Shown here: one piece after another, positions 26,487 through 37,445 of the stretch
How positions within the stretch are numbered: the stretch's first letter is position 1
How the letters are laid out: each line of letters begins with the position of its first letter
NCBI RefSeq assembly: GCF_006874705.1
Contig: NZ_CP035382.1
Span: forward strand, 4,216,001 to 4,280,000
Direction: 5' to 3'
Source: Leclercia adecarboxylata
GTDB taxonomy: Bacteria; Pseudomonadota; Gammaproteobacteria; Enterobacterales; Enterobacteriaceae
Length of the DNA: 64,000 nt
Translations under genes and position numbers: made by a program
Notes under the pieces: generated by a model
The model's database searches: none
What the model was told of the DNA's origin: nothing
The model's input: the letters and a program-made list of their open reading frames with translations, nothing else

Positions 26487-27981
26487 CGTGGTGCTTCATC
26501 ACCCGTTTAAACAGCGCCATGCGGGCGCGCATAAAGCGGTTTTCAAGCTTAAATCCCGCATGTTTATTCACTCCAATGCGTAGCAACACGTCCCGCCCGT
26601 GGTGACAGGCAGGCCAGCGCGTCGGGCCATCCAACGCGTCGCACTGCTGGCTGGCATGGCGGGCGAAGTTGACCCAGTAATCGGCAACCTGGGCTGAGAA
26701 GGCCAGGTCGTTGTCATTCACGTAGCGCCGGGCGGGCTCGGCCAGAGTGAGCGTATCAAACACGTACGGCACCTCGTTGCCATGCCACGCCCCGTTGATA
26801 TAGGTGGCATGTTCGGCTTCGGCCACATAGTCGAACCAGTAGCGCCAGCACGGCTGCCCCACCCGACGCTGGGCCTGCATCACCACAAATCCCAGGGTGG
26901 TGAAGGCCATATCGCGGCACACCTGGCGTCCTAGTTCAGCATCGTCTTTGATGCCGGGATAGAGCAGCTTGATCAACCCCAGTCCCAGCCGCCGCTCCCG
27001 GCGCAGCTTCTGGATCTGCCCTGCGAGATCGATACCAAACACCGCCATCACGCTGGCTTCGTCGCTGTTGGAGCCGACCATGATCGGCACCGGATGCTGA
27101 CGAGCGGCAAAAAAGACCTCCAGCATCGGCTCCGGCAGGACGCAATCCCCATTGATCGGCGCAGGGGAGACGTTAAGCGGGGCCGTCAGCGGCCAGAGCG
27201 CCTCGGGCGGGATCGCCCGCAGCTGCTCTGCGGTGGCATCTTCCAGCCCAAAATGGGCCGCCAGCGCCTTGCCTTTTTTGAGCGCCTGCTCCCGGGGCGT
27301 GTCCGGCAGGGTATACCCGCTCTGGATAATCGCCTTATGAAACAGCCCCAACGCCAGCGGCGAGGCCAGCAGTGACAGCACGCTGCGCGCCCCGGCGGAT
27401 TCACCAAACAGGGTGATGTTGTTCGGGTCACCGCCAAACTGCGCGATGTTGTCTCGCACCCACTCCAGGGCGGCAATCTGATCGAGCAGAGCAAAGTTAT
27501 GCACCACCCGCTCCTCTTCCCCTGCCAGCGCCGGATGGGCAAAAAAGCCCAGATGGCCCAGCCGGTAGTTCAGCGTCACCAGGATCGCGCCGCGCTGCGC
27601 CAGCGCCTTCCCGTCATAGGGCGGCAGCCCGCCTGCGCCGATGGTGAAGCCGCCCCCGTGCAGCCAGACCATCACCGGCAGCGGCGCCGGGCGTTGAACC
27701 GGGGCCCAGACGTTCAGGTAGAGGCAATCTTCCGAGAAACGCCCCGGATCGCCCCCGCCCAGCTGCTGGCAGTACTCGCTGCTCTGCCAGCTCGACGGCG
27801 AAAAAGTGGTGGCCTGACGCACGCCCTGCCAGCGCTCAACCGGCTGCGGCGAACGCCAGCGCAGGGCGCCCACCGGCGGCGCGGCGTAGGGAATGGCGCG
27901 CCAGACCTGCACATCGCCATCCGTGATGCCGCCCAGCGCCCCCTGGCGCGTGGTGATTATCGGGGATGAGTCGTTTTCCAT
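26473..27981 (-). CDS. Type-B carboxylesterase (PnbA-like)
   Basis: This 502-residue alpha/beta-hydrolase of the carboxylesterase/lipase family has the oxyanion-hole HGGGF at 108-112 and the nucleophile elbow GESAG with S195. The family signature EDCLYLNVW is at 84-92. There is no signal peptide, so it is cytoplasmic. Substrates are probably small esters, but none can be named. The ATG at 27981 has a GAGG site; an in-frame start at 27999 is less likely. It lies between the LysR gene and ydcJ. Confidence 0.87.
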   Translation of the reverse strand: MENDSSPIITTRQGALGGITDGDVQVWRAIPYAAPPVGALRWRSPQPVERWQGVRQATTFSPSSWQSSEYCQQLGGGDPGRFSEDCLYLNVWAPVQRPAPLPVMVWLHGGGFTIGAGGLPPYDGKALAQRGAILVTLNYRLGHLGFFAHPALAGEEERVVHNFALLDQIAALEWVRDNIAQFGGDPNNITLFGESAGARSVLSLLASPLALGLFHKAIIQSGYTLPDTPREQALKKGKALAAHFGLEDATAEQLRAIPPEALWPLTAPLNVSPAPINGDCVLPEPMLEVFFAARQHPVPIMVGSNSDEASVMAVFGIDLAGQIQKLRRERRLGLGLIKLLYPGIKDDAELGRQVCRDMAFTTLGFVVMQAQRRVGQPCWRYWFDYVAEAEHATYINGAWHGNEVPYVFDTLTLAEPARRYVNDNDLAFSAQVADYWVNFARHASQQCDALDGPTRWPACHHGRDVLLRIGVNKHAGFKLENRFMRARMALFKRVMKHHVSLD

Positions 27982-28023
27982 ACTGACCTCAGGTTGCAAT
28001 CACATCCCCGCAGAGTACCGTTT

Positions 28024-29367
28024 TCAGAGCAAACCGCAACGCCGCTTGCTGCGTTCTTCCGCCTCGCGATAGAGGGTGAACTCATCCAGCACCGGGCAGC
28101 CCAGCGCCTCCTCGAAGGCATCGCGGCTGGCGTTGCCGTGGGTGCGGGCCTGCGTCTCGTTACCGAGGTTCGACTGGAAGATCCCGGCGGCGCTTACCGG
28201 GAGGAAATCTTCATAGGTAATAGGCTGCGCCACCACCCAGCCGCGCTCAATCAGCGGCTGCGGATCGTCCCCGGGGCCAAAGGAGTGACGGTGCGACTCC
28301 CCGGCCGGAGTCAGGCGATAGCGGAACCACGCCAGCCCCTGACGGCGCAGGAAAATATCGCTGTCGGGAAAGGCCTGGAATACCTCCTGCAGATGCAGCT
28401 GATGAGTCAGGTTGTCCTTGCCCGTTCCGGCTTCGTTAAGCAGGCGATCGTAGAGTTCACGCCCTTTCGGGGTTAAGGCCACGCCGCGCTGCTCGATCTC
28501 ACCGAAGCGGGCGGTATGAGTCCCCCGATGTTCGCCCGCAAACAAAATCGGTTCCTCCAGCGCCTTAAAGCTGGTCTGACGCAGCAGGAGCGGCATCTCC
28601 CGGCGCGGCGGCCCTTCAATCAGCATCTTCGGCTCAATACCGTACTCCGGCATCAGGGACTGTACCCGGTCGATATCCAGCGTGCGCGGCGTCAGGTGGT
28701 TGATATGACAGCCCGGGAAGCAGACCACGTCGGCAATCAGCCGGTGTTCGTTGTGCAGCGCCTGATAGGTTTCATGATCGACCGTGGCATGACGATGCCA
28801 GCGGAAGGTCTCCAGCGCCTGCTGGACAAACTCCTCGGCCTGCGCCGGGGTGAACGCCCCTTCCGCTTCGTGCAGGGCAATCAGCTCCAGACAGCGGGGG
28901 GTGAAGATATTGCGCCGGGCAAGGATCGCCGCCGCCTGTTCGCGCAGGGCGACGTTATCAATCAGATCGAGGCGCAGCAGCGAGGTGAAGATCCGAAACG
29001 GATTGCGGCACAGAGCGGCATCGTCAACCGGACGAAACGCGGTCGAGTGGACCGGCACCCCGGCCTGAGAGAGGTCGTAATAGCTGACCGGGAACATGCC
29101 CATAATGGCGAACATCCGCCGCAGGGTGGCCAGCTCCAAGGCCGTACCGACACGGATTGCCCCGTGGCGTTCGAGGTTGAGGCGAGCCAGTTCATCCGCG
29201 TTGGCCAGTTGCTCATGCAGCTTCGGGTTATTTTCCAGTACCGCCAGATTCACATCTGCGACCAGCTCCAGCAGCGTCCCGTATTGCGGAACTTCCTGCT
29301 GATACATTGCCGACATCGCCTGTGAAAAGTTCTCCCGAATATCATCAGCCGTGATGTTGTTCGCCAT
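28024..29367 (-). CDS. ydcJ: YdcJ, DUF1338 family (HglS-like 2-oxoadipate dioxygenase/decarboxylase fold)
   Basis: This 447-residue protein is the same length as E. coli YdcJ and shares its start (MANNITADDIRENFS) and blocks such as VCFPGCHINHLTPR and LLRQTSFKALEEPI. The family (DUF1338) includes Pseudomonas HglS, a Fe(II)-dependent enzyme that converts 2-oxoadipate to 2-hydroxyglutarate in lysine breakdown. Whether YdcJ does the same is not established. Candidate metal ligands are the His and Glu residues in INHLT and the QTSFKALEE region. It is divergent from ydcI. Confidence 0.92.
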   Translation of the reverse strand: MANNITADDIRENFSQAMSAMYQQEVPQYGTLLELVADVNLAVLENNPKLHEQLANADELARLNLERHGAIRVGTALELATLRRMFAIMGMFPVSYYDLSQAGVPVHSTAFRPVDDAALCRNPFRIFTSLLRLDLIDNVALREQAAAILARRNIFTPRCLELIALHEAEGAFTPAQAEEFVQQALETFRWHRHATVDHETYQALHNEHRLIADVVCFPGCHINHLTPRTLDIDRVQSLMPEYGIEPKMLIEGPPRREMPLLLRQTSFKALEEPILFAGEHRGTHTARFGEIEQRGVALTPKGRELYDRLLNEAGTGKDNLTHQLHLQEVFQAFPDSDIFLRRQGLAWFRYRLTPAGESHRHSFGPGDDPQPLIERGWVVAQPITYEDFLPVSAAGIFQSNLGNETQARTHGNASRDAFEEALGCPVLDEFTLYREAEERSKRRCGLL

Positions 29368-29641
29368 GATTTAATGCCTCCAGTGAATATTATCTGGAGT
29401 GTAGAGAAGGCCATTAAGGCCGTCTGGAAGAATTTACGAATTGTGATCCAGGTGGAGAGGTGCTCATTTCCTGACTAGCGGCGATGTGAAGCGATTCAGG
29501 CGTCTGCACAACTATTTACGGGCAGAACCAAAAATTGCTTGTTACTCAATTAGATTGAATGTTAATAATATTTTGCTAGCAGGTTATCAAAATTAAACAA
29601 CTTTACTTGTCACTCCGCTACCTCTGTTTTTAACATCGCCT
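29368..29641. promoter_or_regulatory. ydcJ-ydcI divergent intergenic region
   Basis: These 274 bases, AT-rich towards ydcI, should carry promoters for both genes. No clear dyad or known box was seen, and no gene lies in it. Confidence 0.45.
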
Positions 29642-30565
29642 ATGGAAAAAAATGGTTTGTTTAGTCAGCGCATTCGTCTGCGCCATCTGCACACTTTTGT
29701 GGCCGTCGCTCAACAGGGAACGCTGGGGCGTGCGGCTGAAACTCTCAACCTGAGCCAGCCTGCGCTCTCAAAAACGCTGAATGAGCTGGAACAGCTAACC
29801 GGCACCCGCCTGTTCGACCGGGGACGACTGGGTGCACAGCTGACGCTGGTGGGAGAGCAATTCCTGACCCACGCCATTAAAGTGCTCGATGCCCTGAATA
29901 CGGCGGGCCAGTCCCTGACGCGGCGCAACGACGTGCCGGGAGATGTGGTGCGCATCGGTGCGCTTCCTACCGCGGCGCTGGGCATCCTCCCTGCGGTCAT
30001 TGGCCAGTTCCACAAGCAGCAGCGCAACATCACGCTGCAGGTCGCCACCATGAATAACACCATGCTGCTGGCGGGGCTGAAATCCGGAGAGCTGGATATT
30101 GGCATCGGCAGAATGTCGGACCCGGAGCTGATGAGCGGTCTCAACTACGAACTGCTGTTCCTGGAATCCCTGAAGCTGGTGGTGCGCCCGCGTCACCCGA
30201 TCCTCAACGATACCGTGACCCTCAGCCGGGTGATGGAGTGGCCGGTGGTGGTCTCCCCGAAAGGCACCGTTCCGCGCCAGACCGCGGAAACGCTGCTGCA
30301 AACCCAGGGGTGCAAACTGCCGTCGGGCTGTATCGAAACCCTGTCAGCCTCCCTGTCACGCCAGCTGACCGTCGATTATGACTATGTCTGGTTTGTCCCT
30401 TCCGGCGCGGTGAAAGAAGATCTGCGCCAGGGCACGCTGGTGGCGCTGCCGGTGACAACCTCCAGCCCCGGCGAACCTATTGGGGTATTAACCCGCGTCG
30501 AAGCCCCGCTCTCCACTGCCACGCAAACGCTCCTCAGCGCGATTCGTAAATCCATGCCGGTGTGA
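29642..30565 (+). CDS. ydcI: YdcI, LysR-family regulator
   Basis: This 307-residue protein has the same length as E. coli YdcI and a near-identical N-terminal winged helix (RHLHTFVAVAQQGTLGRAAE, LSQPALSKTLNELEQLTG). The C-terminal effector domain matches as well. YdcI is a conserved LysR-type regulator tied to acid and stress responses in enterics. It is divergent from ydcJ and followed by an intrinsic terminator. Confidence 0.93.
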   Translation: MEKNGLFSQRIRLRHLHTFVAVAQQGTLGRAAETLNLSQPALSKTLNELEQLTGTRLFDRGRLGAQLTLVGEQFLTHAIKVLDALNTAGQSLTRRNDVPGDVVRIGALPTAALGILPAVIGQFHKQQRNITLQVATMNNTMLLAGLKSGELDIGIGRMSDPELMSGLNYELLFLESLKLVVRPRHPILNDTVTLSRVMEWPVVVSPKGTVPRQTAETLLQTQGCKLPSGCIETLSASLSRQLTVDYDYVWFVPSGAVKEDLRQGTLVALPVTTSSPGEPIGVLTRVEAPLSTATQTLLSAIRKSMPV

Positions 30566-30580
30566 TCACACTTCCCCTAC

Positions 30581-30604
30581 GCCCGTCTTGCTGACGGGCT
30601 TTTT
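30581..30604 (+). terminator. Intrinsic terminator of ydcI
   Basis: A 7-bp GC stem (GCCCGTC/GACGGGC) with a 5-base loop is followed directly by five T. It lies 16 bases after the ydcI stop. Confidence 0.92.
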
Positions 30605-30845
30605 GTTTCCGTTACTCAAATAATGCGAAATCATTCATTAACAATTGCGCTAAACAATTTAACAGTTTTATCATACCCGCCGATTTCACCAAATGGTTCA
30701 TTCAAATAACGCAGCGGTGATTTCCCTGACGCTATAACGGCGTCATGCCCGACTTTTTCATCATGGATCTTCTCTTCTGTTACCCATTTGGTTCAGGCCT
30801 GGTTCTGCCTGTCCAGTGAAGACAAGATTATTTCAGGAGACAGAA

Positions 30846-33224
30846 ATGGCTATAGGTAATTCGCTACGTGGGTTCCCCCGGATCCTGCTGTGGCTGCTGG
30901 TCGGTCTGATGGCACTCATCGGACTGGCCGTCGGTGGGCTGGGCTTTAAGCTCGCCACCGTAGGGGGAAGCTGGTACTTCCTGACCATGGGCGTGGTGAT
31001 GCTGATCGCCGCGTTCCTCATTGCGCGTCATCGCACCAGCGGCATTATCCTCTACGCGGTGGCGTTTATCGCCTCGGCGATCTGGGCCGTCAGTGACGCA
31101 GGCTGGGATTTCTGGCCGCTGTTCTCGCGCCTGTTCACCTTTGCGGTGCTGGCATTCCTGGCCGCGATCGTCTGGCCGTACCTGCGTGGCGCGGATCGGC
31201 CGGTCAATAAAGCCCCGGCGTTCGGTATTGCTGCCGTCCTGGCCGTAGTGATGCTGGTGAGCTTCGGCTGGATGTTTAAGCCGCAAACCCTGGTGGCCGC
31301 TAACGAACCCGTCCCGGTTAAACCGGTGCCTGCGGGGCAGCAGCAGAAGAACTGGGCGCACTGGGGTAACACCACCCACGGCGACCGTTTTGCCGCGCTG
31401 GATCAGATTAACAAGCAGAACGTTAACGATTTGAAGGTGGCCTGGGTTGCCCATACCGGCGACATTCCGCAGAGCAACGGCTCCGGCGCGGAAGACCAGA
31501 ACACCCCGCTGCAGATTGGCGACACGCTGTTTGTCTGTACCCCGTACAGCAAGGTGCTGGCGCTGGACGTGGACTCCGGGAAAGAGAAGTGGCGTTATGA
31601 TTCGAAAGCCACCGCGCCAAACTGGCAGCGCTGCCGTGGCCTGGGCTATTTCGAAGATACCTCTAACGTGACAACGTCACCGACAGAAACGCAGCCTGCC
31701 GCCTGCGCGCGCCGTCTGTTCCTGCCGACCACCGATGCTCGTCTGATTGCGCTCAACGCCGATAACGGCCAGCTGTGCGAAGACTTTGGCGACCACGGCG
31801 TGGTTGACCTTGGCGTAGGCATGGGTGAGATCAAGCCGGGCTACTATCAGCAAACCTCCACTCCGCTGGTAGCGGGTAATGTGGTGGTTGTGGGCGGACG
31901 CGTGGCTGATAACTTTTCCACCGGCGAACCCCCGGGCGTGGTCCGGGCGTATGACGTCCACACCGGTAAACTGGCCTGGGCCTGGGATCCGGGCAACCCG
32001 AACCTGACCGGCCTGCCGCCGGAAGGCCAGACCTATACCCGCGGGACGCCGAACGTCTGGTCAGCCATGTCCTATGACGCGAAGCTGAACCTGATCTATC
32101 TCCCGACCGGTAACGCCACCCCGGACTTCTACGCGGGCGAACGTACCGAACTGGACGATAAATACAGCTCCTCAATTGTGGCGGTGGATGCCGCTACCGG
32201 CCAGGTACGCTGGCATTTCCAGACCACCCACCACGACCTGTGGGACTTCGACCTGCCGTCTCAGCCGCTGCTGTACGATCTGCCGGATGATAAAGGCGAT
32301 ACCACTCCGGTGCTGGTGCAGACCAGCAAGCAGGGCATGATCTTTATGCTCAACCGCGAAACCGGCGAGCCGGTCGCGAAAGTGGAAGAGCGTCCGGTGC
32401 CTGCCGGCAATGTCGAGGGCGAGCGTTACTCCCCTACCCAGCCGTACTCGGTCGGCATGCCGATGATCGGCAACCAGACCCTGCACGAATCGGATATGTG
32501 GGGCGCGACGCCGGTTGACCTGCTGCTGTGCCGCATCCAGTTTAAAGAGATGCGCCATCAGGGCGTCTATACCCCACCGGGTCTGGATCGCTCCCTGCAG
32601 TTCCCGGGATCGCTGGGCGGGATGAACTGGGGCAGCGTCTCGGTGGATCCGAACAACAGCCTGATGTTCGTTAACGATATGCGCCTGGGGCTGGCGAACT
32701 ACATGGTGCCGCGCGCCAATGTGGCCAAAAACGCCAGCGGGATTGAGATGGGGATCGTGCCGATGGACGGTACGCCGTTCGGCGCGATGCGCGAGCGTTT
32801 CCTGTCCCCGCTGGGCATTCCGTGCCAGAAACCGCCGTTCGGCACCATGTCTGCCGTGGATCTGAAGTCCGGCAAACTGGTGTGGCAGGTGCCGGTAGGT
32901 ACCGTGGAAGATACCGGTCCGCTGGGGATCCGCATGCATATGCCTATCCCGATCGGCATGCCAACCCTGGGCGCATCGCTCTCTACCCAGTCCGGCCTGC
33001 TGTTCTTCGCCGGTACGCAGGACTTCTACCTGCGCGCGTTCGATACCGCCAACGGAAAAGAGATCTGGAAAGACCGTCTGCCGGTGGGCAGTCAGTCCGG
33101 GCCGATGACCTACGTGTCACCGAAAACCGGGAAGCAGTACATCATCATCAATGCGGGTGGCGCACGTCAGTCACCGGATCGCGGGGATTACATCATCGCG
33201 TACGCCTTGCCTGATAAGCAGTAA
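30846..33224 (+). CDS. Membrane-bound PQQ-dependent dehydrogenase (glucose/quinate/shikimate family)
   Basis: This 792-residue protein has five N-terminal membrane helices (to about residue 140) followed by an eight-bladed PQQ propeller facing the periplasm. Tryptophan-docking style repeats are visible (LDVDSGKEKWRYD, VDAATGQVRWHFQT, VDLKSGKLVWQV). Members oxidise sugars or quinate/shikimate and pass electrons to ubiquinone. It differs clearly from E. coli Gcd, so the substrate is open and quinate or shikimate is possible. No pqq synthesis genes are in the window. The ATG at 30846 has a CAGGAG site; an in-frame ATG at 30816 is less likely. Confidence 0.85.
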   Translation: MAIGNSLRGFPRILLWLLVGLMALIGLAVGGLGFKLATVGGSWYFLTMGVVMLIAAFLIARHRTSGIILYAVAFIASAIWAVSDAGWDFWPLFSRLFTFAVLAFLAAIVWPYLRGADRPVNKAPAFGIAAVLAVVMLVSFGWMFKPQTLVAANEPVPVKPVPAGQQQKNWAHWGNTTHGDRFAALDQINKQNVNDLKVAWVAHTGDIPQSNGSGAEDQNTPLQIGDTLFVCTPYSKVLALDVDSGKEKWRYDSKATAPNWQRCRGLGYFEDTSNVTTSPTETQPAACARRLFLPTTDARLIALNADNGQLCEDFGDHGVVDLGVGMGEIKPGYYQQTSTPLVAGNVVVVGGRVADNFSTGEPPGVVRAYDVHTGKLAWAWDPGNPNLTGLPPEGQTYTRGTPNVWSAMSYDAKLNLIYLPTGNATPDFYAGERTELDDKYSSSIVAVDAATGQVRWHFQTTHHDLWDFDLPSQPLLYDLPDDKGDTTPVLVQTSKQGMIFMLNRETGEPVAKVEERPVPAGNVEGERYSPTQPYSVGMPMIGNQTLHESDMWGATPVDLLLCRIQFKEMRHQGVYTPPGLDRSLQFPGSLGGMNWGSVSVDPNNSLMFVNDMRLGLANYMVPRANVAKNASGIEMGIVPMDGTPFGAMRERFLSPLGIPCQKPPFGTMSAVDLKSGKLVWQVPVGTVEDTGPLGIRMHMPIPIGMPTLGASLSTQSGLLFFAGTQDFYLRAFDTANGKEIWKDRLPVGSQSGPMTYVSPKTGKQYIIINAGGARQSPDRGDYIIAYALPDKQ

Positions 33225-33232
33225 TGCTCCAG

Positions 33233-33260
33233 CCGGCCACCTCGTGTGGCCGGTTTTTTT
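33233..33260 (+). terminator. Intrinsic terminator of the PQQ dehydrogenase gene
   Basis: An 8-bp stem (CCGGCCAC/GTGGCCGG) with a 5-base loop is followed by seven or more T, nine bases after the stop codon. Confidence 0.92.
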
Positions 33261-33265
33261 TATCT

Positions 33266-33718
33266 TTATGGCGTGCCTGACAAGGAATTCTGCATCCAGG
33301 TCGCCGTTTTGCCGCCCTGGTAGTTCACGACCCAACTCTGTCTGACGCCGGCTGGCCAACAGCTGCGCATCACCGCCCGCTTCGTCTCGTCGAAGAAGGG
33401 TTTATCTCCCGCCGCCTCGTAGTCCGCCGCCCGCCCGTTCAGCTTGACGTTAAACGACGCTGTCACCCTGCCGGAGTAGTTCTGCGCCGCGGCCTGCTCT
33501 GGATAGCGGGGCTGCACGCGGTAGACATCACCCTCGCAGTCCGCCAGCCCGTTGTCCGCGGTCGAGGTGCTGCCGCCCACCGGAAAAGAGAGTCCAACCC
33601 CTACGCCGCCGCTGCCACCGCCCCCGCCTATTCCCACGCCGCCAATCCCCACGCTGCCGCCGGAAGCACACCCGGCCAGCAGCCATGCGGCGCAAACCAC
33701 CTGCGTAAATCGTTTCAT
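33266..33718 (-). CDS. Glycine-rich lipoprotein with TonB-C-like domain
   Basis: This 150-residue protein has a lipoprotein signal (AAWLLAGCAS, lipidated Cys near 17), a glycine-rich linker (residues about 20-45, GIGGVGIGGGGGSGGVGVG) and a C-terminal domain. In that domain YPEQAAAQNYSGRVTASFNV resembles the TonB C-terminal fold. It would be attached to a cell-envelope membrane with the glycine tract as a flexible spacer. Function is unknown. The glycine tract makes the opposite strand look open too. Confidence 0.72.
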   Translation of the reverse strand: MKRFTQVVCAAWLLAGCASGGSVGIGGVGIGGGGGSGGVGVGLSFPVGGSTSTADNGLADCEGDVYRVQPRYPEQAAAQNYSGRVTASFNVKLNGRAADYEAAGDKPFFDETKRAVMRSCWPAGVRQSWVVNYQGGKTATWMQNSLSGTP

Positions 33719-33762
33719 CGTCTTGTTCCTCTTCAGCCCTTACAACCATCATAGCGGGGAAT

Positions 33763-33799
33763 AAAAAAAGGGTTCATGTCGAAACATGAACCCTTTTTT
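33763..33799. terminator. Bidirectional intrinsic terminator
   Basis: A 17-bp inverted repeat (AAAAAAAGGGTTCATGT/ACATGAACCCTTTTTT) has a CGAA loop. T-runs follow the GC part on both strands. On the minus strand it can end trg transcripts after they pass the BIME. Confidence 0.85.
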
Positions 33800-33819
33800 C
33801 CCGGCGGCAAGGGTGCCCC

Positions 33820-33915
33820 TCTATTGCCGGGTGGCGCTGCGCTTACCCGGCCTACGAAAACCCACATGGTGCCAGGTTTCGTAGGCCCGGTAAGGCGTAG
33901 CCGCCACCGGGTAGG
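33820..33915. repeat. REP/BIME element downstream of trg
   Basis: Inverted REP units (TTGCCGGGTGGCGCTGCGCT then TACCCGGCCTACG; and GTAGGCCCGGTAAGGCGTAG then CCGCCACCGG) flank a short AT-richer core. The element lies between the trg stop and the bidirectional terminator. Confidence 0.85.
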
Positions 33916-33924
33916 GTTAGCAAA

Positions 33925-35616
33925 TCAGAAGGTTTCCCAGTTATCACCATCGGCTACCGCCGGGCGCAGCGGCGCGGCAGGCGTAATCGGTGCCGCTTTA
34001 CTGCTGCTGCGGGCCTGGGTCATACCGTGCAGACGGAAGGTACCAACCGCTTCGGTCAGGCGGGCAGCCTGATCTTCCAGCGAGGCCGCCGCCGCAGAGG
34101 CTTCTTCCACCAGCGAGGCGTTCTGCTGGGTGACTTTATCCATCTCCGAGATCGCCTGGCTGACCTGCACAATGCCACGGCTCTGCTCGTCGGAGGCGGC
34201 TGCAATCTCCAGCATGATATCGGTGACGCGTTTAACCGCTTCCACGATCTCGTTCATGGTATTACCGGCGGCCACCACTTCACCGGAACCCTGGTCAATG
34301 AGCGACACCGATTCGTTGATCAGCCCTTCAATCTCTTTCGCGGCGTTGGCGCTGCGGCTGGCCAGGGTACGGACTTCGCTGGCGACCACGGCAAATCCAC
34401 GCCCCTGCTCACCGGCACGGGCAGCTTCCACCGCGGCGTTCAGCGCCAGGATGTTAGTCTGGAAGGCGATGCTGTTGATCACCGCGGTAATTTCAGAGAT
34501 TTTCTTCGAGCTGCTGGAGATATTGCCCATGGTTTTCACCACGCCGGAGACCATCTGGCCGCCACGGCTGGCTTTACCGGAGGCATCTTCCGCCAGTTTG
34601 CTGGCGTGATGCGCGTTATCGGCGTTCTGCTTCACGGTGGCGGTCAGCTGTTCCATGCTGGCAGCGGTCTGCTCAATGGCGGCGGCCTGCTGCTCGGTAC
34701 GTGATGAGAGATCGGTGTTGCCGGCGGAGATTTCGCTGGTTCCGCGATAGATCTCTTCCGCACCCTGACGCACGGTGCCTACGGTGCCCACCAGCGAACG
34801 CTGCATGGTTTGCAGGTCGTGGGTCAGGCGGCCAATTTCACTGCGCCCGGTCAGGTCCTCAGCCAGGGTCAGGTCGCCTTTGGCGATATGAGCAATACGG
34901 TTCGCCGCGCGCTGCAGCGGGTTAATCACCGTGCGACGCAGCACGATAAAGGTGATCACCGTCAGCACCAGCGCCAGACCAAAGGCGCCGATCATAAACA
35001 TCAGCCCCAGCTGGGTGCGGGTATGCGCCTGTTCGGTCAGCATATTGGCGCGGTCGGTGCGGATCTTGATCGCCTTCAGCAACACCTCGTTATAGGCGTC
35101 ATCCAGCGGGCGCGCCGATTCATTTTCATGGTTGATGATGGCTTCGAACATGCCGTTTTTGGCATATTTCAGCATCGGCTGCATGCCGTCGATATAGGCC
35201 TGATAGTTCGATTTCAGCTCGCCATCCAGCGCTTCATCCGCCGGAGTACGAACGCCGCGGTTCATGTAAATGGCAAAGCTGTCCTGAGACTGTTTGATAC
35301 GCTGTTCGGCTTCCGCGATGTTCTTTTTCATCGCGTCCATTTCCGCGATACGGCTGGCGGCACCCGCGTGGATCATGTTGATACGCGCCGTACGCAGGTG
35401 GTTAGAACTGTTTGATAATCCGGTACGCACCTGAATTTCAGCGGTGACATCCTGCTGATCTTTGTCTGCCTGCAGTAAAAAATAGCCTGCCAGCCCGGCG
35501 CTCAGGGCAAACAGCAAAATAATACCACCCAAAATCGAGGAGATAAGCGGAAGCAGCCTGAGGTGATGCAGGAAGCCCAGCTTATGTTGCGCCCGAACTG
35601 TTGTTGTTTTGTCCAT
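33925..35616 (-). CDS. trg: Trg-type methyl-accepting chemotaxis receptor with NWETF tail
   Basis: This 563-residue receptor has a first membrane helix (about 22-46), a periplasmic four-helix sensor (about 47-200), and a second helix (about 203-225). HAMP and a long signalling coiled coil with the [20 protein letters not shown] hairpin follow. Sensor and membrane parts match E. coli Trg, the ribose/galactose receptor that works through RbsB and MglB. Unlike E. coli Trg (546 aa), this one ends in NWETF (residues 559-563), the pentapeptide that tethers CheR and CheB on Tar and Tsr. The start at 35616 has a GAGAG site; an in-frame ATG six codons upstream is possible. Confidence 0.93.
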   Translation of the reverse strand: MDKTTTVRAQHKLGFLHHLRLLPLISSILGGIILLFALSAGLAGYFLLQADKDQQDVTAEIQVRTGLSNSSNHLRTARINMIHAGAASRIAEMDAMKKNIAEAEQRIKQSQDSFAIYMNRGVRTPADEALDGELKSNYQAYIDGMQPMLKYAKNGMFEAIINHENESARPLDDAYNEVLLKAIKIRTDRANMLTEQAHTRTQLGLMFMIGAFGLALVLTVITFIVLRRTVINPLQRAANRIAHIAKGDLTLAEDLTGRSEIGRLTHDLQTMQRSLVGTVGTVRQGAEEIYRGTSEISAGNTDLSSRTEQQAAAIEQTAASMEQLTATVKQNADNAHHASKLAEDASGKASRGGQMVSGVVKTMGNISSSSKKISEITAVINSIAFQTNILALNAAVEAARAGEQGRGFAVVASEVRTLASRSANAAKEIEGLINESVSLIDQGSGEVVAAGNTMNEIVEAVKRVTDIMLEIAAASDEQSRGIVQVSQAISEMDKVTQQNASLVEEASAAAASLEDQAARLTEAVGTFRLHGMTQARSSSKAAPITPAAPLRPAVADGDNWETF

Positions 35617-35668
35617 AGCCGTTGACTCTCTCATAGGTAAGATGCGTGGGAACACGCCTGTAAAATAG

Positions 35669-35695
35669 TCATCGGCACTACACTGAATTTGATTA
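35669..35695 (-). promoter_or_regulatory. Candidate sigma-28 (FliA) promoter of trg
   Basis: On the minus strand TAATCAAA, then exactly 11 bases, then GCCGATGA matches the FliA pattern (TAAAGTTT-N11-GCCGATAA). The -10 part agrees at 7 of 8 positions, the -35 part less well. It lies about 53 bases upstream of the trg start, as expected for a chemoreceptor gene. Confidence 0.65.
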
Positions 35696-35791
35696 CGCCT
35701 AAAATCGCAACACTGGTCACACTTTCGCAATGATTTTTAAAGAAATGTCGTCCCGCTGCCCGTAAAGGCGCAGCGGGAGAGAGAGGGTCTG

Positions 35792-36922
<1,131 letters not shown>

Positions 36923-36939
36923 TTAGTGATGTCAGGTGT

Positions 36940-37215
36940 TTATTTTAGATAAGAGCGCAGCAAATGACCGACTTCTGCCATTCTGACGGCCCGCTGATCG
37001 GCGGTGGTTTCGCCTGTCACCAGCTCATCTTTGAGGTGAATTTCAACCATCTCGCCCATCAACCCGTTAGCCGCCCCGCGCACCGCGGCGATCTGCTGCA
37101 GGATGGCGAGACAGGGTTCGCCGGACTCGAGCGCCCGCTCCAGGGCATCGACCTGCCCGCGGATGCGGCGCACGCGCGTCAGGACACGTTTTTTATCTTC
37201 AGGTGAATGTGGCAT
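36940..37215 (-). CDS. frmR: FrmR, formaldehyde-sensing CsoR/RcnR-family repressor
   Basis: This 91-residue all-helical protein has the family residues C35 and H60. In E. coli FrmR, the N-terminal Pro2 and Cys35 form a methylene bridge with formaldehyde, which releases the DNA. Pro2 is present here (MPHSPEDK). An AAGGAG site precedes the ATG. A GC-tract operator lies 15-37 bases upstream, so self-regulation of frmRA is expected. Confidence 0.95.
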   Translation of the reverse strand: MPHSPEDKKRVLTRVRRIRGQVDALERALESGEPCLAILQQIAAVRGAANGLMGEMVEIHLKDELVTGETTADQRAVRMAEVGHLLRSYLK

Positions 37216-37230
37216 GGAAGGGGCTCCTTG

Positions 37231-37252
37231 ATACTGTAGGGGGGTATGGTAT
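37231..37252. promoter_or_regulatory. FrmR operator
   Basis: ATACTGTAGGGGGGTATGGT (ending AT) has the CsoR/RcnR-type layout of a G/C tract flanked by AT-rich inverted arms. It closely resembles the known frmR operator of E. coli. It overlaps the expected frmR promoter. Confidence 0.85.
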
Positions 37253-37445
37253 GCGATCTGCTACAGCGATGTAAACCGTGATATCTGCGCAGCCCGGTAA
37301 AGGTGGCGTTCCACTGGCTTACCCAACTTTGCGCTTTCTTACTTTATCGCTCGAATAAATATCAAAGCGGCATGTCATCATGTTGGCAAATACCACCACA
37401 ACGACGTTGCGACACGTCCGGATAACGAAAAAGGCCTGCACCACT

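Noticed and set aside
33527..33764. Plus-strand proline-rich ORF (33552-33764)
   Set aside because: It is the complement of the glycine tract in the lipoprotein gene; the lipoprotein has a valid signal and lipobox.
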